A DNA stretch of 64,000 bases from Moringa oleifera (Eukaryota; Streptophyta; Magnoliopsida; Brassicales; Moringaceae), in NCBI GenBank assembly GCA_021397835.1, contig JAJFZO010000344.1, positions 8,432,001-8,496,000 on the forward strand. Reading direction: 5' to 3'. Shown here in pieces: positions 1-12,188 of the stretch. How positions within the stretch are numbered: the stretch's first letter is position 1; each line of letters opens with the position of its first letter. Under the pieces are notes generated by a model that saw only the letters and a program-made list of their open reading frames with translations, made no database searches and was not told where the DNA came from. The position numbers were made by a program, and so were the translations under genes.

Positions 1-3000
1 AATAAGAAGGATGATGCCCTTGAAGGTGTAATATATTCTTTGTTTTCATTCCTTTTTCAAAAATAACAAACCCAAATCCAGTAAAATATTCTTACTAATA
101 TGCGCCTCGAACCATTTAAGCGTTTATAAACTTACTGCAATTCAAGAATTTTTCACCCTGCTGAGATAAAAATTGAGTATTAACATAAAAAATTACAGAA
201 GAAGTAGATTTTATTATTGCATTGCACACTCTTTGTATAATGATATAAGTATTTATATACAAACAAAAATAGAAAGTTGTTATTAACTAACAGAAAAGGA
301 ATAATGACAGGTACATTAACTCATCATCACTTTTTGAAGCAAGGATAGAAATGATAGAAGGTAAAGATTAACGGCATACCTAAGAAAGAATCTTTGCTAC
401 GTTCTCGAATCAAATCGATCTTGTGGATCTTATAAGGGAGAGGTTAGAGAAAGAGGACAAAGAATTTGGTTTTTTTTTTTAGAGAGATTAGGAGAGAGTT
501 TCTTGAGCAGAAAGAATTTCTTTCTACTATTAGGGGTACAAAGAATGATGATCCCCTTTTTCGGTATCTAGCTCCTTCTTTATTCTTGATGATGGAGGAA
601 TATGGTGGGATACTTAAAACCCAAGAAAAAAAAAAAAGGGTAGTTAGAGAGGTGGAAAAGAAAGGGCGAAAGTAACAAATCCATTAAAAGACCAAAAAGC
701 TTGAAAGTTATCCACATGCGATTTTAACTTCCACTCAAGGAATTTGGCAATAAAAACTGAGTACACAGTACTCTTGCTAAATATAGAGGAGGAATTTGGT
801 ATCAATTTCTTTATTACTTCTCTAATAATTGATAAATATGAAGGATGATGCCCTTGAAGGTACAATATATTCTTTGTTTTTGTTCTTTTTTCAAAATTAC
901 AAACACAAATCTATTAAAATGTTCTTACTAACATACGCCTCGAACCATTTAACTTTTTAAAAACTTACTGCAATTCAAGAATTTTTCACCCTGTTGAGAT
1001 AAAATTTGAGTATTAACACAGAAAATTACAGAAGAAGTAGATGTTATTATTGTATTGCATACTCTTTGTATAATGATATAAGTATTTATAGATAATGAAT
1101 AATAGAAAGTTGTTATTAACTAATAGAAAAGGAATAATGACAATCATAGTTACATTAACTCATTATCGACTTGATATATGATTTAATACAGAGTACAGTA
1201 TCCACTTTTTAGAGTGAGGATACGAATGATAGAACGTAAAGATTAACGGCATAACTAAGAAATAATCCTTGCTGCATTCTTGAATCAAATCGATCTTATG
1301 GATCTTATAAGGGAGAGGTTAGAGAGAGAGCACGAAGAATCTGGTTTTGTTTTTGAGAGATTAGGGGAGAGTTCTTTGAGCAGAGATAATTTCTTTCTAT
1401 TCTGAGGGGTACAAAGAATGATGATCCCTTTTTTGATACTCAGCTCCCTATTTATACTTGATGATGGAGGAAGATGGTGGGATACTTAAAGAACACCCGA
1501 GAAAAACAGAAAGCAAGTAGAGAGGATGAAAAAGAAAGACGAGAGTAACAAATCTACTAAAAGACCAAAAAGCTTAAAAAATATCCACATGCGATTTTAA
1601 CTTCCACTCAAGGAATTTGGCAATAAAAACTGAGTACACAGTACTCTTGATAAATATAGAGGAGGAATTTGATACCAATTTCTTTATTACTTCTCTAATA
1701 ATCAATAAATATGGAGGATGATACCTTGAAGGTATAATATATTCTTTGTTTTTGTTTCATTTTCAAAATTATAAACACAAATCCACTAAAATGTTCTTAC
1801 CAACATAGTCCTCGAACCATTTAATCATTCAAAAACTTACTACAATTCAAGAATTTTTCACTCTACTGAGATAAAATTTGAGTATTAACACAGAAAATTG
1901 CATAAGAAGTAGATGTTATTATTGCATTGCACACTTTTTGTACAGTGATATAAGTATTTATATACAAAGAAAAATAAAAAGTTGTTACTAACTAACAGAA
2001 AAGGAATAATGACAATTACAGTTACATTAGTTCATCATCAACTTGATATATGATTAAATACAGAGTACGGTATTCACTTTTTGAAGCAAGGATAGGAATG
2101 ATAGAAGGTAAAGATTAGAAGCATACCTAAGAAAGAATCTTGCTGCATTTTTGAATCAAATCGATCTTGTAGATCTTATAAGGGAGAGGTTAGAAATAGA
2201 GGATGAAGGACTTGGTTTTGTTTTGGAGAGATTAGGGGAGAGTTCCTTGAGCAGAAAGAATTTCTTTCTATTCTCGAGGGTACAAAGAATGATGATCCCA
2301 TTTTCGGTACCTTGCTCCCAATTTATGCTTGATGATAGAGGAAGATGGTGGGATACTTAGAAAACACCCGAGAAAAATAAAAGGATGAAAAAGAAAGGAC
2401 AAGAGTATCAAATCTACTAAAAGACCAAAAACCTTGAAAAATATCCACATGTGATTTTAACTTCCACTCAAGGAATCTAGCAATAAAAACTGAGTACACT
2501 GTACTCTTGATAGATATAGAGGAGGAATTTGGCACCAATTTCTTATTACTTCTCTAATAATTGGTAAATATGAAGGATGATGCCTTTGAAGGTACAATAT
2601 ATTCTTTGTTTTTGTTCCTTTTTCAAAATTACAAATACAAATCTAATAAAATGTTCTTACTAACATACGCCTCGAACCATTTAAGTATTTAAAAACTCAC
2701 TGCAATTCAAGAATTTTTCACCCTACTGAGATAAAATTTGAGTATTAGCACAGAAAATTGCAGAAGAAATAGATTTTATTATTGCATTGCACACTTTTTG
2801 TATAATGATATAAGTATTTATGTACAAAGAAAAACAAAAAGTTGTTACGAACTAACAGAAAAGGAATAATGACAATTACAGTTATATTAACTCATCATCA
2901 CTTTTTAAAGCAAGGATAGGAATGATGGAAGGTAAAGATTAACAGCATACCTGAGAAAGAATCCTTGCTGCATTCTTGAATCCAATCGATCTTGTGGATT

Positions 3001-6000
3001 TTATAAGAGAGAGGTTAGAAAGAGAGGACGAAGAATCTGGTTTTTTTTTTTTTTTTGGAGAGACTAGGGGAGAGTTCCTTGAGGAGAAAGAATTTCTTTC
3101 TACTCTTGGGGGTACAAAGAATGATGATACCCTTTTCGGTACCCAGCTCCCTCTTTATACTTGATGATAGCAGAAGATGTTGGGATACTTAAAGAACACC
3201 CAAGAAAAATAAGAGGTAGTTAGAGAGGGGGGAAAAGAAAGGACGAGAGTAATAAATCCATTAAAAGACTAAAAAGCTTGAAAAAATATCCACATGCGAT
3301 TTTAACTTCCACTCAAGGAATTTGGCAATAAAAATTGAGTACACAATACTTTTGATAAATACAGTGGAGGAATTTGGTACCAATTTCTTTATTACTTCTC
3401 TAATAATTGATAAATATGACGGATGATGCCCTTGAAGGTACAATATATTCTTTGTTTTTGTTCCTTTTTCAAAATTACAAACACAATTCACTAAAATGTT
3501 CTTACTAACATGCGTCTTGAACCATTTAAGTGTTTAAAAACTTACTGTAATTCAAGAATTTCTCACGCTGTTGAGATAAATTTTGATTATTAACATAAAA
3601 AATTACAGAAGAAGTAGATGTTATTATTGCATTGCATACTCTTTGTATAATGATGTAAGTATTTATAGACAAAGAAAAACAAAAAGTTGTTACTAACTAA
3701 CAAAAAAGGAATAATGACAATTACAGTTATAACTCATCATCAACTTGATATATAATTTAATATAGAGTACGGTGTCCACTTTTTAGAGTGAGGATAGGAA
3801 TGATAGAAGGTAAAGATTAACAGCATGCCTAAGAAAGAATCTTTGCTATGTTCTTGAATCAAATCGATCTTGTGGATTATATAAGGGAGAGGTTAGAGCG
3901 AGAGGACCAAGAATTTGGTTTTGTTTCGGTCAGATTAAGGGAGAGTTCCTTGAGCAGAAAGAATTTCTTTTTTTTCTTGGGGGTACTAAGAATGATGATC
4001 CCCTCTTTGGTACCCAGCTTCCTCTTTATACTTGATGATAGAGGAAGATGGTGGGATTAGAGAACACCCAAGAAAAATGGGAGACAGTTAGAGAGGATGG
4101 AAAAGAAACGACGAGAGTAACAAATTTACTAAAAGACCAAAAACCTTGAAAAATATCCACATGCGATTTTAATTTCCACTCAAGGAATTTGGGGACAAAA
4201 ACTGAGTATACAGTACTCTTGATGAATATAGAGGAGGAATTTGGCACTAATTTCTTTATTACTTCTCTAATAATTGACAAATACGGAGGATGATGCCTTT
4301 GAAGGTACGATATGTTCTTTGTTTTTATTTCTTTTTTAAAATTATAAACATAAATTTAGTAAAGTATTCCTACCGACATACGTTTCTAACCATTCAAGTG
4401 TTCAAAAACCTACTGTAATTCAAGAAAATTTCACCGAGTCAAGACATCATTTGAGTATCAGTGGAGAAAATTATAAAAAAAATAGATGTTATTTTTGCAT
4501 TGCATAATCCTTGTATAATGATATGAGTATTTATATACAAAGGAACACAAAAAGTTTTTACTAACTAACAAAAAAGGAGTAATGACAATTATTGTTACAT
4601 TAACTTATCATCAACTTGATAAATGATTAGATACAGAGTATGGTATCCACTTCTTGAAATAAGCATAAGAATGATACAAGACAAAGATTAAGGACTTACC
4701 TAAGAAAGAATTCTTCTTGCGTTCTTAAATCAAATCAATCTTGTGGATCTTATAAGGAAGAGGTCAGAAAGAGAGGACTAACAGTCTTGTTTTGTTTTGG
4801 ACAAATTAGGACAGAGTTCTTTGAGCGAGAAGAATTTCTTTTTATTCTTGGGGGTAAAAAAAAAGAAGGATCCCCTCCTTGGTACCTAGCTTCCTCTTTA
4901 TACTTGATGATGAAGTAAGATGGCAGGATAGTTAGAAGATACCCAAGAAAAACGGGAGGTAGTTAAAGAGGATAGAAAAAGAAAAGATGAGAGTAACAAA
5001 TCTACTAAAATACTAAGAAGCTTGAAAAATATCCACATGCGATTTTAACTTCCACTTAAGGAATCTCAGGATGAAAATTGAGTACACAGTACTCTTGATA
5101 AATATAAAGGAAGAATTTTGGTACTAGTTTCTTTGTTACTGCTCTAATAATTGATAAACATAGAGGATAATGCCCTTGAAGGTACGATTTGTTCTTGTTC
5201 TTGTTTCAAAGTTACAAATAGTAATCTAGTAAAGTGTTTTTACCAACATATGCCTCTAACCATTTGAGCGTTCAAAAACCTACTATAATTCAGGAACTTT
5301 TTCGTCCTGCTGAGATAAAATTTTAGTATCAGCAGAGAAAGAAGAAGTAGATGTTATTATTGCATTGCATACTCTTTGTGCAACGATATGAGTATCGATG
5401 TACAAAGGAAAATTAAAAGTTGTTAGTAGCTAATAGAAAAAGAATAATGACAATTACAATTACATTAGCTCATCATCAACTTAATATATGATTTGATACA
5501 GAGTACGATATCCACTTCTTGGAGCAAGTATAGGAATGATGCAAGGCAAAGATTTAGGGCTTACCTAAGAAAGAATCCTTGCTACGTTCTTGAATCAAAT
5601 CAATCTTGTGGATCCTATAAAGGAGAGGTCAGAGGGAGAGGACCAAGAATCTGGTTTGTTTTGGAGAGATTAGGGGAGAGTTCTTTAAGTAGGAAGAATT
5701 TCTTTCTATTCCTAGGGGTAAAAAGAATTAGGATCCCCTCCTTGGTTCCTAGCTCCCACTTTATACTTAATGATTGAGAAAGATAGTAGGATGGTTCGAA
5801 AGCACCCGAGAAAAATGAGAGGCAATTAGAAAGGATGGGAAAAGAAAGGACAAGAGTAACAAATCTACTAAAAGACCAAAATGGCTTAAAAATATCCATA
5901 TGCGATTTTAACTTCCACTCAAGGTATTTAGGGACAAAAACTGAGTACACACTACTCTTGATAAATATAAAGGAGGAATTTGGTACCAATTTCTTTATTA

Positions 6001-8106
6001 CTTCTCTAATAATTGATAAATATAGAGGATGATGGCCTTGAAAGTACAATATGTTCTTTGTTTTTGTTCCTTTTTCAAAATTACAAACACAAATCCGCTA
6101 AAGCATTCTTACCAACATATGTCTCTAACTAGTCAAGTGTTAAAAAACCTACTATAATTCAAGAACTTTTTCACCCTATTGAGATAAAATTTGAGTATGA
6201 GCAGAGAAAATTATAAAAGATGTTATTATTGCATTGCACACTCTTTGTATAATAATATGAGTATTTATGTGCAAAGGAAAACAAAATGTTGTTACTAACT
6301 AACAAAAAAGGAATAATGACAATTATAGTTACATTAGCTCATCATCAACTTGATATATGATGTGATACAGAGTGCAGTATCCATTTCTTGGAGGAGGATA
6401 AGAATAATGCACGGAAAAGATTAAAGGCCTACCTGAAAAAGAATCCTTGTTATGTTCTTGAATCAAATTGATCTTATAGATCTTATAAGGGAGAGGTTAG
6501 AGAGAGAAGACCAACAATCTGGTTTTGTTTTGGAGAGATTGGGGGAGAGTTCCTTGAGTGAAAAGAATTTTTTTTTTGTTCTTGGGGGATAGAAAGAATA
6601 AGGATCCCCTCCTTGGTACCTTGCTTCCTCTTTATAGTTAATGATAGAGGAAGATGGTGGGATAGTTACAAAACACCCAAGGAAAACGGGAGGTAGTGAG
6701 AAAGGGCAAGAAAAGAAAAGACGAGAGTGATAAATCTCTTGGAAGCCCAAAAAGCTTCAAAAATATCCACATGCGATTTTAACTTCCACTCAAGGAATCT
6801 GGGGACAAAAATTGAGTACATAGTACTCTTGATAAATATGGAGGAGAATTTGGTACCAATTTTTTTATTACTTCTCTAATAATTGATAAATATAGAGGAT
6901 GATGCCCTTGAAGGTACAATATGTTCTTTGTTTTTATTCCTCTTTTAAAATTACAAACACAAATACAGTAAAGTGTTCTTACCAACATACGCCTCTAATC
7001 ATTCAAGCGTTTAAAAACCTATTGTAATTCAAGAACTTTTTCACACTGTTGAGATAAAATTTAAGTATCAACAGAGAAATTATGGAAGAAATAGATGTTA
7101 TCATTGCATTGCACACTCTTTATACAATGATATAAGTATTATTGTACAAAGAAAAACAGAAAGTTATCACTAACTAATAGAAAAAGAATAATGATAATTA
7201 CAGTTACATTAGCTCATCATCAACTTGATATATGATTTGATACAAAGTATGATATCCATTTCTAGGAGCGAGGATAGGAATGATACAAGGCAAAGATTAA
7301 GGGCTTACTTGAGAAAGAATCCTTACTGCATGCTTGAATCAAATCGATCTTGTGGATATTATAAGGGAGAGGTTAAAGAGAGAGGACCAAGAATTTGGTT
7401 TTGTTTTGGAGAGATTGGGGGAGAGCTTTTTGAACGGGAAGAATTTATTTTTGTTCTTGAGGGGGTAAAAAGAATGAGGGTCACCTCCTCGGTACCTAAC
7501 TCCCTCTTTATACTTGATGATGGAGGAAGATGGTGGGATAGTTAAAAAACATATGAGAAAAACAGGAGGCAGTTAGAAACTACGGGAAAAGAAAAGACGG
7601 GAGTAAGAAATCTACTAAAAGACCAAAAAGCTTGAAAAATATCCACATGCGATTTTAACTTCCACTCAAAGAATCTGGGGATAAAAACTGAGTACACAGT
7701 ACTCTTGATAAATGTAGAGGAAAAATTTAGTACCAATTTCTTTATTACTTCTCTAATAATTGATAAATATGAAGGATGATGCCCTTAAAGGTACAACATG
7801 TTCTTTGTTTTTATTTCCTTTTCAAAATTACAAACACAAATCTAGTAAAGTGTTCTTACTAACATACGCTTCTAACCATTCAAGCATTCAAAAACCTACT
7901 GTAATTCAAGAACTTTTTACCTTACTGAGATAAAATTTTAGTATCAGCAGAGAAAATTGCAGAAAAAGCAAATGCTTTTATTACTTTGCATACTCTTTAT
8001 ATGATGATATGAGTATTTATATACAAAGGAAACAGAAAGTTGTTACTAACTAACAGAAAAGGAATAATGACAATTACAATTACATTAGCTTGTCATCAAC
8101 TTGATA
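1..8106 (-). repeat. Tandem array of ~870-bp units (about nine copies)
   Basis: The landmark AATCAAATCGATCTT (or a close variant) recurs at about 408, 1283, 2154, 2979, 3857, 4728, 5593, 6461 and 7337, a spacing of 825-878 bp. The rest of each unit is also conserved, so the array is head to tail and diverged by substitutions and small indels. Read on the minus strand, each unit has a TATA-like AGTATAAAGAGG element, then a pyrimidine-rich leader ending in a splice-donor-like CTTAGGTAAG, then intron-like DNA. Most units also keep a minus-strand reading frame of about 70 codons containing FLEWKLKSHVDIFQ. I do not recognise the unit as a known gene or transposon. One solitary unit (about 10,973-11,690) and a truncated one (about 24,752-24,870) sit upstream of the eIF3c-like pseudogenes. 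The array continues beyond the left edge. Confidence 0.9.
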
Positions 8107-8565
8107 TATGATTCGATGCATTAGCACAGCTTGATATGCTTTATCATGCTGTAAAGGGATAGCATTACAATCCACCTCAATCCTAAATTTGTGTTTCTTA
8201 AAATTCAATTGCAAATTATGATTTCTTAGCAAAGGTATACTCAATTTCCATTTAGGCTCTGATATTCGTTTTCTCCCAAACCAACATTTGGTGAAAAACA
8301 AAGACTTCTACCTTACAACATTAGGACAACGCAGAAGAGCCAAAAAGGCCAGAAGTCCGTGGAACGCCAAATTTTCTAACTCCAGGGGAAGCATGCGAAA
8401 TCCACTTTCCAAAATTCAATTCCATATGAAAGTACTTAGGCATCAATTAAAAGAAACCAAAAAAATTAGTCTGCTACAATATTAATTTAGAACCAAAGGA
8501 GAGTCAGCAGAGGAAGGTATTCAAATCACAGAGGTCACTTTAATTTTATGGTATTCTCCCCCTGT
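8107..8565. repeat. Direct repeat R1, relic of an eIF3c 3' flank
   Basis: This stretch is closely repeated at about 11,685-12,100, and its end (AATTTTATGGTATTCTCCCC) recurs again at 24,977-25,000, directly 3' of eIF3c copy 4. It therefore appears to be the 3' flank of an eIF3c copy that has otherwise been lost here. A plus-strand frame of 65 codons (8,288-8,485) is kept in both long copies, but it resembles no protein I know and is probably incidental. Confidence 0.6.
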
Positions 8566-8572
8566 TAAGATA

Positions 8573-8770
8573 TTAGTTCTACTCTGTGCATCTTATGCAG
8601 AAACATAAGCAAATGCCTGCACACAGATGTAAGCATTTTGTATCCATCTGATTCATCGAATTCGTGGGCTTTAAATTTTGGCAGAAGAACCAACCCAAGA
8701 ATCAAACTAAAGCTCAGTGGCGTTCAACCCTCAGTTGTTAGCCTCCTACATCATTTTTATTTTCTTTGAT
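8573..8770 (-). mobile_element. Degenerate Ty3/gypsy-type gag fragment
   Basis: The minus strand matches the gag relic at 20,006-20,240 (shared stretches include AATTCGTGGG and AAATTTTGGCAG). This copy carries several stops and frameshifts. It is recognisable as gag only through its better-kept counterpart. It lies directly 3' of eIF3c pseudogene copy 1, just as the other lies 3' of copy 3, so it travelled with the duplicated block. Confidence 0.5.
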
Positions 8771-8879
8771 AGCCTCTCCATCTTTATGAGCATTCCCAAG
8801 TACTTCCATATATAACTATAGATCTATGTACGTATACCTACGTACATGTATGTATATCAGTGAAAGACTGTCATACTTT

Positions 8880-10231
8880 GCCGTCCCTTCTCGAGTGAAA
8901 AACAAGCTACCCTGTCATTTATCACCACCACAGGCAGCATGATTCCCTTCGCTGATCCGAACCTCCACCGCCTATCTTGGCCTCTATTGCCCTTTCCTTA
9001 CTTTGAATGGATAACTTTTCACTCAGCTGGAATGTCAAAGCCCATAGCCTGGTGTGCTGGACATCATGGAAGACAATCATTAGTACCTGTTCCGGAGTTT
9101 TCTCATGGTATCGACTCTAGGAGACACCTCATGCAAGCAACTCCATCCTTCCAGTAGAATATAGCTCAGCAAGGCAGTTCTCAGCTTCAGTGAATCGTCC
9201 TACCCGAAATACACAAAGATCAAGCTGTGCCATGGCCCTGTTAAAAAGAATTTATGTTGAAATGTCCATATGCTCAATATTATCCTGCAAACGACTCATT
9301 AGCATCAAGTTACGAGAATTTGAAAAATCATCCAAAAGAGCATAATGATAAATACCGTAAAGCATCGTACAGGCTCTTGTCCGATCGTCACCATACTCGT
9401 ATATGAGAGACACCAGATTGTGCACAAATGCTCTGCTACTTTCAGGGAATGTGGGCTTACGAGACACAATCTCAGCAGTAGCAAGAATAAATGGGGATGG
9501 ACCCCTACTTTCCTCAAACACTTTGAGTTCCTCACCTCCTTCTGTCTGCTCCACCAATTTCCTCAAGCCATCATACACCTCCTGTGGCTTGTAATAAATG
9601 AGCTCAACACGCCTTAAAGCAACCTTTGCAGCTGCTCTAGAATCTCCAACTCACGCAAAAACCAAAAACATTGGTTCATCCCTCAACCTCTCAACACACT
9701 CAGGCTCACAGGTGTGTGGATCTATGCTCTGCAAACTCTTGAAAAACTCAGCATCTATCCTCTCTAAGAAGGTCACCAAGTTTCCCCGAGCTAGAATATT
9801 TGTCTCGGTATACTCCACTCCCTTCGGGGTTTCATTCTTGTGAGGTTCAATCATGTTAACCACCACGATGTCAGGATAATGGACAAGAATGTCATGCATG
9901 CTTTGCACACACTTTTTCCACACATTAATAAGCATATGCCCTCTAAGCCCAGGATTCACATAGAACTGCGCAGAGATAACACTGAACAAATTCTCAAGTT
10001 TCTGTGCTGAAGTCTCGGGAACCTCTGTCAAAAAGGTAGAAACATCGTCTCCATAACCACTCTCCTCTTCCTTGTTGTCACTACCACCCTGGAAACAAAA
10101 AGATATATTATCAAATATAAAAAATTTGGAAAGAAAGCATGATTGCATTAAATGATATTTGATTATATTGAATGGAAAATATGTCATTTCTGTCACTGAA
10201 ATGTAACCTTGGTCCAAAAATGCAATGCCAT
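8880..10231 (-). pseudogene. eIF3c-like pseudogene, copy 1 (internally deleted)
   Basis: Exon 1 (10,231-10,208) reads MALHFWTK. Exon 2 starts at 10,088 with GGSDNKEEE and runs into the conserved core ([54 protein letters not shown]). Several breaks show it is dead. A stretch corresponding to most of the N-terminal acidic region is missing between GYGDDVS and TSAQKLE. A TGA lies at about 9,653-9,651 after MFLVFA, where the VQEYVER segment is also lost. CAA has become TAA at about 9,256-9,254 after MDIST. Near 9,090 the end of exon 2 runs through about 14 intron-like bases straight into the HDVQHTRL part of the last exon, so most of the last intron and the first two-thirds of the last exon are gone. 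The first deletion is shared with copy 3. Confidence 0.88.
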
Positions 10232-10972
10232 CTTCCTCAGAGAAGCTAAGATCTAAGTATGACAGAGCGCAGAATCTACAGTAGTAGAAACTAGAAAAGA
10301 TTAAAAGAAAAAAAAAAGAGATATGAAACCTGTAAGTAGAACTATTTAAAATTGACAGATAACAAAATTCATAGCAAAGTTACATGAATAATGATTCACA
10401 CCTTTAACTTTTATCAATTAAGGTAGAAGCCTTAAAATGTTGGCACAATGTAACAAATTACAAGCAGATGGTACACGAAAAAGAAAAAAACACAAGAACT
10501 ATAGCTTCATACACAAAAAAGAAGCGTTCTGCTGAATATTCAAGTAAATTGTATAGGATCGGTTGATTAAAGAAGTTTTAGCAGATAGATGAATCAGTGC
10601 TCACCTATGAAGAGTGATTGCAAGCTTCTTGTACTTCTGTACTGAAGTTACCAGATCTATTCTTGATTTTCTTTGTGCTACTGCCGAAGTGTAAGCTTGA
10701 AATATCTGGACCGGAGATTACCAAATGAATCAAATAATGCATCTACTTGGACATATCCAAGAAGAATAAATAAGGAAAAATGCAATGAACATAGATGGGG
10801 ATATTCACAAATACAACAAGTAATGCAAGAATATAATCGACTTCATAGTTGCATCAGTACAATTCCAATCATCGTGATGCATGCCACAACCAAGATTTAC
10901 ATCCAGACAATAAGAAATTAATCAATTCAAGCAATAACACAGGGATGCCGCAGACTCTGCTTTCTTGGACAG
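10232..10972. other. 5' flank of eIF3c copy 1, no gene
   Basis: This is noncoding DNA upstream of pseudogene copy 1. The part from about 10,600 to 10,960 (containing GAAGTGTAAGCTTGAAATAT and ACCAAGATTTACATC) is repeated at about 24,425-24,745 upstream of copy 3. That supports duplication of copies 1 and 3 together with their flanks. I see no convincing coding region; a short plus-strand frame at 10,673-10,921 lies in this repeated DNA. Confidence 0.6.
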
Positions 10973-11690
10973 AAACAGAGTACAGTATCCACTTCATGGA
11001 GCGAGGATAGGAATGATACAAGGCAAAGATTAAGGGCTTACCAAAGAAAGAATCCTTGCAGCAATCTTGAATTAAATCGATCTTGTGGATCTTATAAGGG
11101 AAAGGTCAGAGAGAGAGGGTCAAGAGTCTGGTTTTGTTTTAGGAGAGATTGGGGGAGAGTTTTTTGAGGGGAAGAATTTCTTTTTGTGGGTAAAAGAATG
11201 AGGATCCCCTCCTCGGTACCCAGCTCCCTCTTTATACTTGATGATGGAGGACGATGGCGAGATAGTTAGAGAACACCCGAGAAAAATGGCAGGCAGTTAG
11301 AGAGGGCAGGAAAAGAAAAGACGTAGAGTAACAAATTTACTAAAAGACCAAAAAGCTTGAAAAATATCTACATACTCTTGATAAATATAGCGGAGGAATT
11401 TAGTACCAATTTATTTATTATAAATACAAATCCACTTACCAACAAACGCCTCTAACCGAGCGTTCAAAAAACTACAGTAATTCAAGAACTTTTTCATTGA
11501 GATAAAATTTGAGTATCAGCAGAGAAAATTGCTAAAGAAGCCGATGTTATTATTGCTTTGTACACTTTTTGTATAAGTATATATATACAAACGAAAATAG
11601 AAAGTTGTTGCTAGCTAACATAAAAGCAATAATGACAATTACAGTTACATTAGCTCATCATCAACTTGATATATGATTTGATGCTGCAAA
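10973..11690 (-). repeat. Solitary partial ~870-bp array unit
   Basis: Sequence from ACAGAGTACAGTATCC through TTAAATCGATCTTGTGGATC (about 11,067) and the TATA-like CTTTATACTTGATGATGG on to about 11,690 matches the units of the left array, with internal deletions in the second half. It lies between pseudogene copy 1 and the repeat preceding copy 2. The left array may be an expansion of a unit originally in this position. Confidence 0.8.
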
Positions 11691-12105
11691 TGGATAGCAT
11701 TACAATCCACCTCAATCCCAAACTTGTGTTTCTTAAAATTCAGTTGCAAATTATGATTTCTTAGCAAAGATGTACTCAATTTCCATTAGGCTCTGACATT
11801 TTCTCCCAAACCAACATTTGGTGAAAAACAAAGGCTTCTACCTTACAACATTAGGACAGCGCAGAAGAGCTAAAAAGGCCAGAAGTCCGTGGAACACCAA
11901 ATTTTCTAACTCCAGGGGAAGCATGCAAAATCCACTTTCCAAAATTCAATTCCATATGAAAGTACTTAGGCATCAATTAAAAGAAACCAAAAAAATTAGT
12001 CCGCTACAATATTAATTTAGAACCAAAGGAGAGTCAGCAGAGGAAGGTATTCAAATCACATAGGTCACTTTAATTTTATGGTATTCTCCCCCTGTTAAGA
12101 CTAGC
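11691..12105. repeat. Direct repeat R2, eIF3c 3' flank
   Basis: This is close to identical to about 8,107-8,565 over most of its length, ending in GGTATTCTCCCCCTGTTAAG. It leads directly into the 3' end of eIF3c copy 2. Confidence 0.75.
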
Positions 12106-12188
12106 CATGCCGCAGCAGCTCTCCCAGAATAACCACCAGTCCCTTGCATCTGGCCTGTTCGGTCCCCGGAATCACCACCTCCGGTAGT

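Noticed and set aside
5615..6049. 144-codon minus-strand frame in the repeat array as a real gene
   Set aside because: It is not open at full length in the other units. Only the ~70-codon core recurs, so it is treated as a repeat feature.
1..8106. CRISPR-type array
   Set aside because: The units are ~870 bp with no spacers, and the genome is eukaryotic.
8288..8485. 65-codon plus-strand frame, also at 11,818-12,015
   Set aside because: It is kept only because the two long repeats are nearly identical. There is no protein similarity and no promoter.
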